Positions 8,657 through 14,156 of a stretch of 64,000 nt of DNA are shown piece after piece. How positions within the stretch are numbered: position 1 is the stretch's first letter; each line of letters opens with the position of its first letter. The position numbers and the translations under genes are program-made. The DNA lies in the NCBI RefSeq assembly GCF_001541925.1, contig NZ_LQMW01000019.1:1-64000 (forward strand), in the 5' to 3' direction. The notes under the pieces were generated by a model that was not told the origin of the DNA, made no database searches, and saw only the letters and a list, made by a program, of their open reading frames with translations. Origin of the DNA: Nitrosopumilus sp. Nsub (GTDB lineage: Archaea > Thermoproteota > Nitrososphaeria > Nitrososphaerales > Nitrosopumilaceae).

Positions 8657-9049
8657 ATGTCTGCCACACAAATCATTCATGAAAATGAAGAAAAGTTGCT
8701 TAATATGATATTAGGTGAAATTCCTAGTTCTAGAATAGCAATTATTTGTGATCATGATGGAAATATTTTGTGGAATAGTGTTAGAGATAACACAACTAGC
8801 TTTCTAAGCATAGACGAAACCAAAGAATCTCTGAAAAGATCTATTGATTCTTGGGATGAACGTGACAAACTTTCAAACAAAATTGGAAATGGGAAATATG
8901 CAATTGTTGCATATGATAAAATCAAGAGAATTACCGTACCACTTCCAAATAATCATTTGTTGTTCGTAAGCTTGGAAGGTGAAGAATTTGGAAACATCAA
9001 AAATATAATGACTATAGTTGATTGGGTAAATACCAATATGGGACTATAA
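8657..9049 (+). CDS. Roadblock-like small protein, second copy
   Basis: 130 aa and paralogous to the gene at 6396-6812. It shares a helix and strand opening (NMILGEIPSSRIAIICDHDGNILW), the central SWDERDKL helix, YDKIKRITVPL and the strand HLLFVSLEG. The fold looks like roadblock/LC7. It has no transmembrane segment and no partner gene overlapping it, unlike the first copy. A homodimer or heterodimer with the other copy is plausible. Confidence 0.6.
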   Translation: MSATQIIHENEEKLLNMILGEIPSSRIAIICDHDGNILWNSVRDNTTSFLSIDETKESLKRSIDSWDERDKLSNKIGNGKYAIVAYDKIKRITVPLPNNHLLFVSLEGEEFGNIKNIMTIVDWVNTNMGL

Positions 9050-9141
9050 TCTTTTTTTTGACATATTGCAGACGTTAAAATTTAAAATCATTTGTTAAAA
9101 TAATTTCTCACATTATTTTCAGTACAAATAATTTTTTATAA

Positions 9142-9348
9142 TCATTTCATATCATCTAATAATTCAATTGAATCTAATTGTTCTTCTATTCGTTCGCAAA
9201 TTCCATGTTTTTTATATTCAATTAAAAAAGCCACATCTTGAATTATTTCACATTTTTTTGTACTATGTATTTTTAATTTTTTTAATGCTTTAAAATGATA
9301 TTCTTCAATTATTGCACCATGTTTTGGACATTGAATTAACCAGGACAT
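9142..9348 (-). CDS. Small hypothetical protein with Cys/His pairs (68 aa)
   Basis: Starts MSWLIQCPKHGAIIEEYH and later has KKCEII and KHGICERI. The spacing C-x2-H...C...H-x2-C could hold one zinc. The C-terminus is acidic. It is ATG-initiated and convergent with the roadblock-like gene upstream. I recognise no family; the Cys/His pattern fits the zinc-microprotein theme of the region. Confidence 0.5.
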   Translation of the reverse strand: MSWLIQCPKHGAIIEEYHFKALKKLKIHSTKKCEIIQDVAFLIEYKKHGICERIEEQLDSIELLDDMK

Positions 9349-9486
9349 TTATTTTAATTAGATAAAAATAAATATAAAGAAATAGTTTCAATATATTAAA
9401 ATATATTCAGTATAATCAAACATTATTTAATATATTTTTAATTATAATAACACTTTATTAAAATATAATTAGTTTAATCAATTATT

Positions 9487-9726
9487 ATGAAAACAGCATA
9501 TGTGTTAATCAATTGTAAATTAGGATCAGAAGAAGATATTTTATCAGTATTACGTAGTATGAAAACTGTTAAAGAAGCTCATGGAACTTTTGGCGCATAT
9601 GATATAATTGCAGAAGTAATTGCAGAAACATCAGAAACACTTCGTGAAGAGATAACTTGGAAAATTCGTAAACTTGTGGATATCAGAGCTACTTTAACAC
9701 TAGTTGGCATAGAGGGACAAAGTTAA
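9487..9726 (+). CDS. Stand-alone RAM (Lrp/AsnC effector) domain protein
   Basis: 79 aa, one complete RAM domain: TAYVLINCKLGSEEDIL (strand and helix), EAHGTFGAYDIIAEV (the conserved G-x-(F/Y)D strand) and ATLTLVGIE (last strand). No DNA-binding part. It is closest to the protein at 12291, with the same TAYVLINC, HGTFGAYDI and R(A/S)TLTL blocks. Its TAA stop shares an A with the ATG of the next gene, an eight-cysteine microprotein, so the two form an operon. Confidence 0.88.
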   Translation: MKTAYVLINCKLGSEEDILSVLRSMKTVKEAHGTFGAYDIIAEVIAETSETLREEITWKIRKLVDIRATLTLVGIEGQS

Positions 9727-9881
9727 TGATTAAACAAAAAGTTATTTTAAAAGAAGATATTCAATACACAGATTGTCAACAATGTCAAAATCCTTTATTG
9801 CATTGTCATTGTAAATGCATGTTTTGTGGAAAAAGAGATGAATGTGAATGTGCATTATTTGATGCTGCAACTGGCGGTTAA
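9726..9881 (+). CDS. Eight-cysteine microprotein (51 aa), family member 2, coupled to a RAM gene
   Basis: It reads TDCQQCQNP then CHCKCMFCGKRDECEC and ends CALFDAATGG. That C-terminal tail is identical to the tail of the hidden gene at 42237-42377, 32 kb away, and the cysteine spacing matches the gene at 7130. The ATG overlaps the RAM gene stop by one base (TAATG), so the pair is almost certainly co-translated, which is the best clue that this family works with an effector-sensing RAM protein. Probably binds two zinc ions. Confidence 0.75.
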   Translation: MIKQKVILKEDIQYTDCQQCQNPLLHCHCKCMFCGKRDECECALFDAATGG

Positions 9882-10000
9882 TTTCAATGATTTCTAAATA
9901 AAAAATTACTTTTAAAACATATTTAGTTTTTTTTCAATTTTTGGATAAATTTTAAGAATTATTTTAATAAAAATAAAACATAGAATTGTTTTAAGTCAGT

Positions 10001-10078
10001 ATGGATAAAAATAAAGAAAAATACAAAGAAAAACTTCAACAAAAAAGTGATGCTGCAGAAATATTTGAATTCACATAA
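10001..10078 (+). CDS. Possible 25-aa charged microprotein
   Basis: ATG-initiated frame of Lys/Glu/Gln-rich sequence (DKNKEKYKEKLQQKSDAAEIFEF), which would be a single amphipathic helix. No Cys motif, no neighbour in the same operon. Such composition also arises easily in A-rich DNA, so the call is weak. Confidence 0.25.
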   Translation: MDKNKEKYKEKLQQKSDAAEIFEFT

Positions 10079-10163
10079 TTTTCTTTCTGCATTTAATTTT
10101 TACAAATTCATTTCTTAGAATTTTATTATTTTAAATAAAAATGCAGAACTTGATTTATACACA

Positions 10164-10340
10164 TTATTTTAGAAAATTGTATTCAAGTTCTTCTTTGACA
10201 AACACATATGGTTCGGAAATGATTGATTTTAGATCTTTGGCACAAACATTTGCCTTGACAAACTTGTTAGATTGTGGCAAATACAGTCCAACCATTTCCT
10301 TATCACATGTATTGCAGCTACAATCAAAGGTATTTTTCAT
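10164..10340 (-). CDS. Cysteine-knuckle microprotein (58 aa)
   Basis: ATG-initiated frame beginning MKNTFDCSCNTCDKEMVGLY, so a CxCxxC knuckle followed by a mixed alpha/beta sequence (KANVCAKDLKSIISEPYVFVKEELEYNFL) with one more Cys. This is better coding sequence than the 73-codon frame antisense to it, which is its shadow. The first in-frame stop upstream leaves this ATG as the natural start. One zinc site is likely; no family is recognised. Confidence 0.55.
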   Translation of the reverse strand: MKNTFDCSCNTCDKEMVGLYLPQSNKFVKANVCAKDLKSIISEPYVFVKEELEYNFLK

Positions 10341-10465
10341 CGTAAAAGATACAGTGATTTAGTATTTTAGTAATATGTTATTCATTAAACACCGTAATAT
10401 TAAAGAAAAACCATTTATGTTTTGAGGGAATCTTTTACAAGTCGCAAATAAAACATATAGATTCT

Positions 10466-10514
10466 TTGACTTCCACTGGGATTAGTAAAAAAATCCTATC
10501 AGTATAGAAGTCAA
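10466..10514. other. 17-bp interrupted hairpin
   Basis: Three helices stack: TTGACTTC (10466-10473) with GAAGTCAA (10507-10514), ACTG (10475-10478) with CAGT (10500-10503), and GGATT (10479-10483) with AATCC (10492-10496), around an 8-nt A-rich loop. The only interruptions are a 1-nt bulge and two 3-nt bulges. It lies 126 bp upstream of the minus-strand microprotein start at 10340. It may be a small RNA or a leader structure; the strand is unknown. Confidence 0.45.
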
Positions 10515-10586
10515 TTGTATGTTTGAGAAAATTAGAAACATAAGATTTCACATTATTCAAATATCAAAATTGATTCCAGATGAATT

Positions 10587-10676
10587 TTAGATTAATGGGA
10601 TTCCAGATAGCATAAAGATTTCAATTGCTGCAAATCCAATACACCCCAAAATTATCAAAAGGAGATTTCTATCCAT
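10587..10676 (-). CDS. Possible 29-aa single-helix membrane microprotein
   Basis: ATG frame MDRNLLLIILGCIGFAAIE followed by IFMLSGIPLI. It is essentially one transmembrane helix with a charged N-terminal cap. It lies 36 bp downstream of, and on the same strand as, the TGA-interrupted membrane microprotein gene (10712-10855), so it could share its transcript. Short hydrophobic frames occur by chance; confidence is limited. Confidence 0.35.
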   Translation of the reverse strand: MDRNLLLIILGCIGFAAIEIFMLSGIPLI

Positions 10677-10711
10677 AAAAATAATTTTGTTTTGAGAGTA
10701 TTGAATATTTC

Positions 10712-10855
10712 TCATCTATTCAAAATTACGTGATAACATTTGACTTTATGTAATGAACTACAGTTAAGATAGATTCCAAAAATAATCAAGGCAGACACCA
10801 CCACTCAAATTAGAAATTTCCATCTAAATTTGATTTGTTTAAATTTATTCCACAT
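10712..10855 (-). pseudogene. Membrane microprotein gene interrupted by an in-frame TGA (paralogue of 13787-13942)
   Basis: The frame from ATG 10855 reads MWNKFKQIKFRWKFLI, then TGA (10805-10807), then VVVSALIIFGIYLNCSSL and HKVKCYHVILNR to a TGA at 10712-10714. The intact gene at 13787-13942 reads FKWKFLIW then VILVGLVFVGIYLDCGSL and LKIECHQVILTR. The two align end to end without gaps from KF(R/K)WKFLI onward, and the interrupting TGA sits exactly where the intact copy has TGG (Trp). This is a one-base nonsense change in an otherwise preserved gene, TGA read-through, or a sequencing error. Confidence 0.7.
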
Positions 10856-11063
10856 GATTTGACATGATATAATCAAGACATAATGAAAATAAACAGTATT
10901 TTTTATCTACACAATAAAAAATTTCATTATTTTAATACTTATAATTAATTATTAATAAGAATATTAAATTTTTTTTAAAATAATTACATAAAAATTTTAA
11001 ATAGTTGAGTATCTTATAGAATAATACTTTGTTAGTTACGAAATCTGACAAATAACTTGCGTA

Positions 11064-11147
11064 GCCCCGCAGAACGAAAAAGGTACTCAGGCGTTTAGAC
11101 GCTTGACCATAAGAGGAAATCTCTAATGGTTCTGCAATGAAGTGGGC
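11064..11147 (+). ncRNA. Candidate structured RNA A (three-way junction)
   Basis: Hand folding gives an outer GCCC/GGGC pair (11064-11067 with 11144-11147) and P1 GCAGA/TCTGC (11069-11073 with 11131-11135). P2 is CAGGCGT/ACGCTTG around a TTAG loop (11088-11105). P3 is ACCAT/ATGGT plus AGAG/CTCT (11106-11130). P2, P3 and the 3' strand of P1 abut without unpaired bases, a tidy three-way junction. It is GC-rich in AT-rich surroundings and has no open frame. A possible TATA-like element, ATCTTATAG (about 11011-11019), would start transcription near 11040. Strand assumed +. It resembles no RNA family I recognise. Confidence 0.55.
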
Positions 11148-11233
11148 TTCGCCATCTTAATTTCTCTAATGTAATCTTTATTTTACAAAATAAATTATCA
11201 AATCTTTAATACTATTTTTCACGCAACCATAGC

Positions 11234-11437
11234 ATGGCACAAAATTGTTTTGAATGTAAAAACAAAATCGATGAACATTCTGAAGAGCAATTAAAAAATT
11301 GTATCTCAAAAATTTCAGATTCTCTAGAGTCTGTTCAAAAAGAGCAAACCAACCTCAGAGAGGTTTCAGACAAAGAGGCAATGGACCAATTTGTCAATAC
11401 CAAAATTGGTGAGCCTAGCAGAATGGGTTCAAAATAA
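11234..11437 (+). CDS. Small hypothetical protein with one CxxC (67 aa)
   Basis: Begins MAQNCFECKNKIDEH, then a highly charged helical body (EEQLKNCISKISDSLESVQKEQTNLREVSDKEAMDQF) that could form a short coiled coil. The N-terminal CFEC knuckle could hold a zinc shared between two chains. It lies between structured RNA candidates A and B. The hairpin at 11459-11486 follows 21 bases after the stop. Confidence 0.55.
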   Translation: MAQNCFECKNKIDEHSEEQLKNCISKISDSLESVQKEQTNLREVSDKEAMDQFVNTKIGEPSRMGSK

Positions 11438-11458
11438 TTCTGTTACAAAAAGAATTTT

Positions 11459-11486
11459 GTGACAAAATTTTAATTTTTTTTGTCAC
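11459..11486. terminator. Hairpin after the CxxC gene, terminator-like
   Basis: GTGACAAAA (11459-11467) pairs perfectly with TTTTGTCAC (11478-11486); the loop and flank are T-rich. It lies 21 bases after the stop of the + strand gene ending at 11437. It also overlaps the 3' end of a minus-strand microprotein frame, so it could end transcripts from both directions. Archaeal termination depends mainly on T tracts, which are present in the loop. Confidence 0.4.
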
Positions 11487-11565
11487 TATCGGAATAATTA
11501 TCTGATATGTATTTACAAAACACACCATCTAACAATTTGAAAAATGGACATTTTCCTTCATACAT
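11470..11565 (-). CDS. Possible 31-aa microprotein with two cysteines
   Basis: ATG frame beginning MYEGKCPFFKLLDGVFCKYIS, then an acidic and basic tail. Cysteines flank an amphipathic segment (C-x10-C). It resembles no other protein here. Coding potential is modest, and the 3' end runs into the hairpin at 11459-11486. Confidence 0.35.
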   Translation of the reverse strand: MYEGKCPFFKLLDGVFCKYISDNYSDSDKKN

Positions 11566-11706
11566 GTAATAATTATGCAATACTCATTAAAAAATAATTT
11601 AAAAGTAAATTGAAATTATTTCATAAAAATAAAGTGTTTTTTCAAAAATTTGTGTGATTACTTAATTACTAGTTTCCCCATAACAAAATAGCATTTCCAA
11701 CCTTCG

Positions 11707-11746
11707 GAATTACAAGTCGCCTTGCTTCCGTTTTGACTTGTAATTC
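11707..11746. other. Perfect 12-bp hairpin
   Basis: GAATTACAAGTC (11707-11718) and GACTTGTAATTC (11735-11746) are exact reverse complements separated by 16 nt (GCCTTGCTTCCGTTTT). A T-rich run follows. It lies in a gene-free 315-bp stretch between the small CDS and RNA candidate B. It could be a small hairpin RNA, a terminator or an operator; nothing distinguishes these by eye. Confidence 0.5.
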
Positions 11747-11876
11747 TTTTCACATTATCAAATTACATAATTGTTTTAATTTTAAAAATTGTTTTAACAA
11801 TTTTGAATGTCTAAAAAAATTCTTTTTTTTAAAGATTACTGATCATAATTAAATATCACATTATCATAATAATAGT

Positions 11877-11976
11877 AACAAGAAACCGCCATGTCTGCGT
11901 AGTAGAGTGGTGAGTAAGGAAAACAATTCATGTTAGGATTCGTTTACGTCTCCAATGTTTTCCAGTTTTTCTTGTT
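11877..11976 (+). ncRNA. Candidate structured RNA B (three-way junction)
   Basis: P1 pairs AACAAGAAA (11877-11885) with TTTCTTGTT (11968-11976), nine perfect pairs. Inside, P2 pairs CGCCA (11887-11891) with TGGTG (11908-11912, one G-U), and P3 pairs GGAAAACA (11918-11925) with TGTTTTCC (11956-11963), eight perfect pairs. The element has no long frame. A TATA-like ATTAAATATC at about 11848-11857 would place the start close to 11877, supporting the + strand. No sequence similarity to candidate A is obvious, only the shape. Confidence 0.55.
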
Positions 11977-12007
11977 GTTTTTAATTTTAGGAAAAAAGAT
12001 CATTTTT

Positions 12008-12017
12008 TTATAAAATG
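12008..12017 (+). promoter_or_regulatory. TATA box of RNA candidate C
   Basis: TTTATAAAAT lies 28 bp upstream of the 5' strand of the outer helix at 12036, the normal archaeal TATA-to-start spacing. This supports a transcript beginning right at the structured element on the + strand. Confidence 0.45.
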
Positions 12018-12035
12018 TTTGTATATAGTAATTAG

Positions 12036-12133
12036 AAGCCAACACAATATCCCATTGTCAAAATAACTCCCCGTCGTGTTACTGGCATAAGCCTACCTGC
12101 TATGCTACGTAAAGGATGTGAAACAGTTGGCTT
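12036..12133 (+). ncRNA. Candidate structured RNA C (three-way junction)
   Basis: P1 pairs AAGCCAAC (12036-12043) with GTTGGCTT (12126-12133), eight perfect pairs. P2 is ACAAT/ATTGT directly after it (12044-12058, 5-nt loop). P3 is a longer arm, TTAC then GGCATA against TATGCT then GTAA (roughly 12079-12112) with short bulges. A T-rich run (TTTAATTTTTCTAT) follows, suitable for termination, and a TATA box precedes. It is the third such element in 1.1 kb and lies just upstream of two RAM genes, so a leader role is an alternative to a free RNA. Confidence 0.55.
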
Positions 12134-12290
12134 TAATTTTTCTATAAAATTTACTATGAAAAAAGAGATAATTTATTGAAAAAATATTTAGTTTAATAAT
12201 ATTTCATGATTTAATTTTCAAGTTATTTTAGATAATTCTTTAAATATGCTAAGTACAAAACCAATATATGAAAATTGGAGTTTTACAAAA

Positions 12291-12530
12291 ATGACTACAG
12301 CATATGTTTTGATTAACTGTGATTTAGGTTCAGAAGAAATGGTGATTTCGCAATTAAAGTCATTTGATGAAGTTGTCGAAGTTCATGGTACATTTGGAGC
12401 ATATGATATCTTAGCTAAAGTACAAGCAGAACAAATTGAAAAGGTTCGTGAAACAATTACCTGGAAGATTAGAAAGATAGAAAAAATTCGTTCTACATTA
12501 ACACTGATGGGAATTAAAGGTCAAGAATAA
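12291..12530 (+). CDS. Stand-alone RAM (Lrp/AsnC effector) domain protein
   Basis: 79 aa from ATG 12291, chosen because MTTAYVLINCDLGSEEM aligns with the start of its paralogue at 9487; an upstream ATG at 12246 would add 15 residues absent from the family. GGAG precedes by 10 bases. The conserved HGTFGAYDILAKV and RSTLTLMGI strands are present and there is no DNA-binding domain. The next gene begins on the base after the stop, so the two are co-transcribed and probably make interacting subunits. Confidence 0.88.
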   Translation: MTTAYVLINCDLGSEEMVISQLKSFDEVVEVHGTFGAYDILAKVQAEQIEKVRETITWKIRKIEKIRSTLTLMGIKGQE

Positions 12531-13055
12531 ATGGCAAAAGCATATGTTTTAATGAATTGCGATATGGGAAATGAAAAAAAGATCATTTCAAAATTAAATG
12601 CAATAAATGGAGTTACAGAGACACACGGTACATTTGGTTTGTATGACATATTTGCTAAAGTTGAAGCAGATGATGAAGAAGAAATTCAAAAGATAGTTAC
12701 AGGTTCAATTCGCCAAATGCCAGAAATTCATTCCACCATGACTTTAACTCGTTCTGAATGCGAAGATTTGTTTCCATCAGTAGAAAAAAAAGATTTCAAA
12801 TCTGAGGAAAATTCTTCACAAGCATATGTGGTAATCCATACTGACAAAGAAGAAGAATACGAAGTGTTAAAAAATTTGAGTCATATTGCACAAGTTAGAG
12901 AGGCAGATGTAGTCTTTGGATTTTACGATATTTTATGTAAAATTGAAACAAATGATTACGAGTCTTTAGAAAAAATAATTACAAAATCAATTAGAGCACT
13001 ACCTCACATCAAAACCAGTATGACTCTAAATGTAATTGCTGAACAAGAGGAATAA
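12531..13055 (+). CDS. Tandem double RAM-domain protein
   Basis: 174 aa made of two RAM domains in a row. The first (about 1-78) has AYVLMNCDMGNE, HGTFGLYDIFAKV and HSTMTLTR; the second (about 92-170) has AYVVIHTDKEEEYE, DVVFGFYDILCKI and KTSMTLNV. A ~13-residue charged linker joins them. A covalent dimer of the fold that normally dimerises is unusual and implies a fixed asymmetric pair of effector sites. It begins directly after the single-domain gene. Confidence 0.85.
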   Translation: MAKAYVLMNCDMGNEKKIISKLNAINGVTETHGTFGLYDIFAKVEADDEEEIQKIVTGSIRQMPEIHSTMTLTRSECEDLFPSVEKKDFKSEENSSQAYVVIHTDKEEEYEVLKNLSHIAQVREADVVFGFYDILCKIETNDYESLEKIITKSIRALPHIKTSMTLNVIAEQEE

Positions 13056-13083
13056 TTGTTAAATTTTTATCATAACCGTCATT

Positions 13084-13137
13084 AGATGGATAATGTTAAT
13101 GAAATAATAAAAAAAATTTAATTTTCATTATCCATCT
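13084..13137. terminator. Perfect 12-bp stem after the RAM operon
   Basis: AGATGGATAATG (13084-13095) is the exact reverse complement of CATTATCCATCT (13126-13137). The 30-nt loop is almost pure A/T and can extend the pairing. It sits 28 bases after the stop of the tandem RAM gene and probably caps or ends that transcript; a protein-binding site or attenuator is also possible. Confidence 0.5.
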
Positions 13138-13285
13138 GAAGTTTTCAATAGTCAATAAAGAGTAAATCATATTAAAATAATTTGTAAATTAAAATTAAAA
13201 ATTGTTTAAATTTTTTAATAATTTTCAAATAAATTTTAATATTTTTTTACATATTGTTTATTTTTAATTGGACCAAATTAAAATA

Positions 13286-13399
13286 ATGACTAAAAAGATA
13301 AGCGAATTCATTTGGAATGAATATAATCGAGATTTTTTTAATTTTCAATTTTTCATGAGATTGGAAAAAAACATGCAACCCGGGCAGAAAACAAAATAA
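13286..13399 (+). CDS. 37-aa aromatic microprotein
   Basis: ATG frame MTKKISEFIWNEYNRDFFNF then QFFMRLEKNMQPGQKTK. Rich in Phe and charged residues, probably one amphipathic helix. It ends one base before the ATG of the cysteine microprotein at 13401, so a two-gene operon is likely. No homologue recognised. Confidence 0.45.
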   Translation: MTKKISEFIWNEYNRDFFNFQFFMRLEKNMQPGQKTK

Positions 13400-13400
13400 C

Positions 13401-13562
13401 ATGAATTTACAATATTGCGTTTGTATATGTGGGTGTAGAGATTTGTCTTATGACATAGTATGTGATTTGTGTAAATCAAAACTATGTTATCTGTCAGATA
13501 TGAAAATTGTTAAAAAAGAACCCAGAATATTTTTAGGTAGAAAAATGAATTTTATTCGTTGA
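13401..13562 (+). CDS. Cysteine-rich microprotein (53 aa)
   Basis: Starts MNLQYCVCICGCRDLSYD, then IVCDLCKSKLCYLSDMK and a basic tail. Seven cysteines in CxCxCxC and CxxCxxxxC groups could hold two zinc ions. The Cys groups are in the reverse order of the eight-cysteine family seen elsewhere in the window, so it is related in style but not clearly homologous. It follows a 37-aa frame in the same operon. The basic C-terminus suggests nucleic-acid contact. Confidence 0.55.
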   Translation: MNLQYCVCICGCRDLSYDIVCDLCKSKLCYLSDMKIVKKEPRIFLGRKMNFIR

Positions 13563-13786
13563 ACTTTAAACAAATTTAGAGGAGTTTTGCAAGCAACGGT
13601 AATTGTCATAAAACAAAATAATTCAAATTATAACAAATTTTTTTGTATCTGAATAAAGGGGGAATTTATTCCACATTAGGAACACTTGCATCAAATTAAC
13701 CAAATCCAAAATATACATAACCAAATAATTTTGCCAAGTCAAATAAATGATTAACAAATATTTTAAAATAGAATGATACGGAAAAC

Positions 13787-13942
13787 ATGATGAGAACAAT
13801 ATTTAAAAAATTTAGAAATTTGAAATTCAAGTGGAAGTTTTTAATTTGGGTAATTTTAGTTGGTTTAGTTTTTGTTGGAATTTATTTGGATTGTGGTTCT
13901 TTACTAAAAATTGAATGTCATCAGGTCATTTTAACCAGATAA
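13787..13942 (+). CDS. Small single-pass membrane protein (51 aa)
   Basis: A basic N-terminus (FKKFRNLKFKWK) leads into one transmembrane helix (FLIWVILVGLVFVGIYL), then a short tail DCGSLLKIECHQVILTR with two cysteines, probably outside the membrane by the positive-inside rule. A second copy on the minus strand at 10712-10855 has the same layout but carries TGA in place of the Trp at the start of the helix. Two ATGs are adjacent; I use the first. Confidence 0.6.
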   Translation: MMRTIFKKFRNLKFKWKFLIWVILVGLVFVGIYLDCGSLLKIECHQVILTR

Positions 13943-14022
13943 AAAATAATCAAGAATATTCAAAGAACAGAATATCAAATATTTTATCAATTCTCAATAG
14001 GTACTTTGTCTTGAATTATACG

Positions 14023-14133
14023 ATGAAAGTCACAACAATACAAATTTCTACAAGGTTTTGCGGAGAGCACTTAATCAAACGAGTAATTCCCGATAGGAGC
14101 ACAATCTCATTTAGTAAAATATCAATAAACTAA
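14023..14133 (+). pseudogene. Possible decayed antitoxin-like gene remnant
   Basis: The frame opens MKVTTIQISTR, the opening commonly seen in archaeal RHH-type antitoxin proteins, but the following 25 residues (FCGEHLIKRVIPDRS and on) do not continue a recognisable domain and the frame stops early. Either it is a remnant or the match is chance. No toxin gene is adjacent. Confidence 0.22.
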
Positions 14134-14156
14134 ACAGTAGGCTAATGAATAGCCAT

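Noticed and set aside
10141-10362. 73-codon + strand frame
   Set aside because: It is antisense to a better frame (10164-10340, minus) that starts with ATG and carries a CxCxxC knuckle; the + frame is low complexity and has no motif.
10805-10807. TGA recoding as Trp, pyrrolysine or selenocysteine
   Set aside because: All other genes here use TGA as stop, there is no recoding structure or machinery in view; nonsense mutation is the simpler reading.
11040-12140. Reading the three RNA candidates as RNase P RNA, SRP RNA or 5S rRNA
   Set aside because: Each is too short, and none has the conserved SRP domain IV loop or RNase P core segments.
13915-14133. 72-codon + strand frame
   Set aside because: Its first part overlaps the end of the membrane microprotein gene out of frame; only the last 36 codons (from ATG 14023) show any motif and they look decayed.
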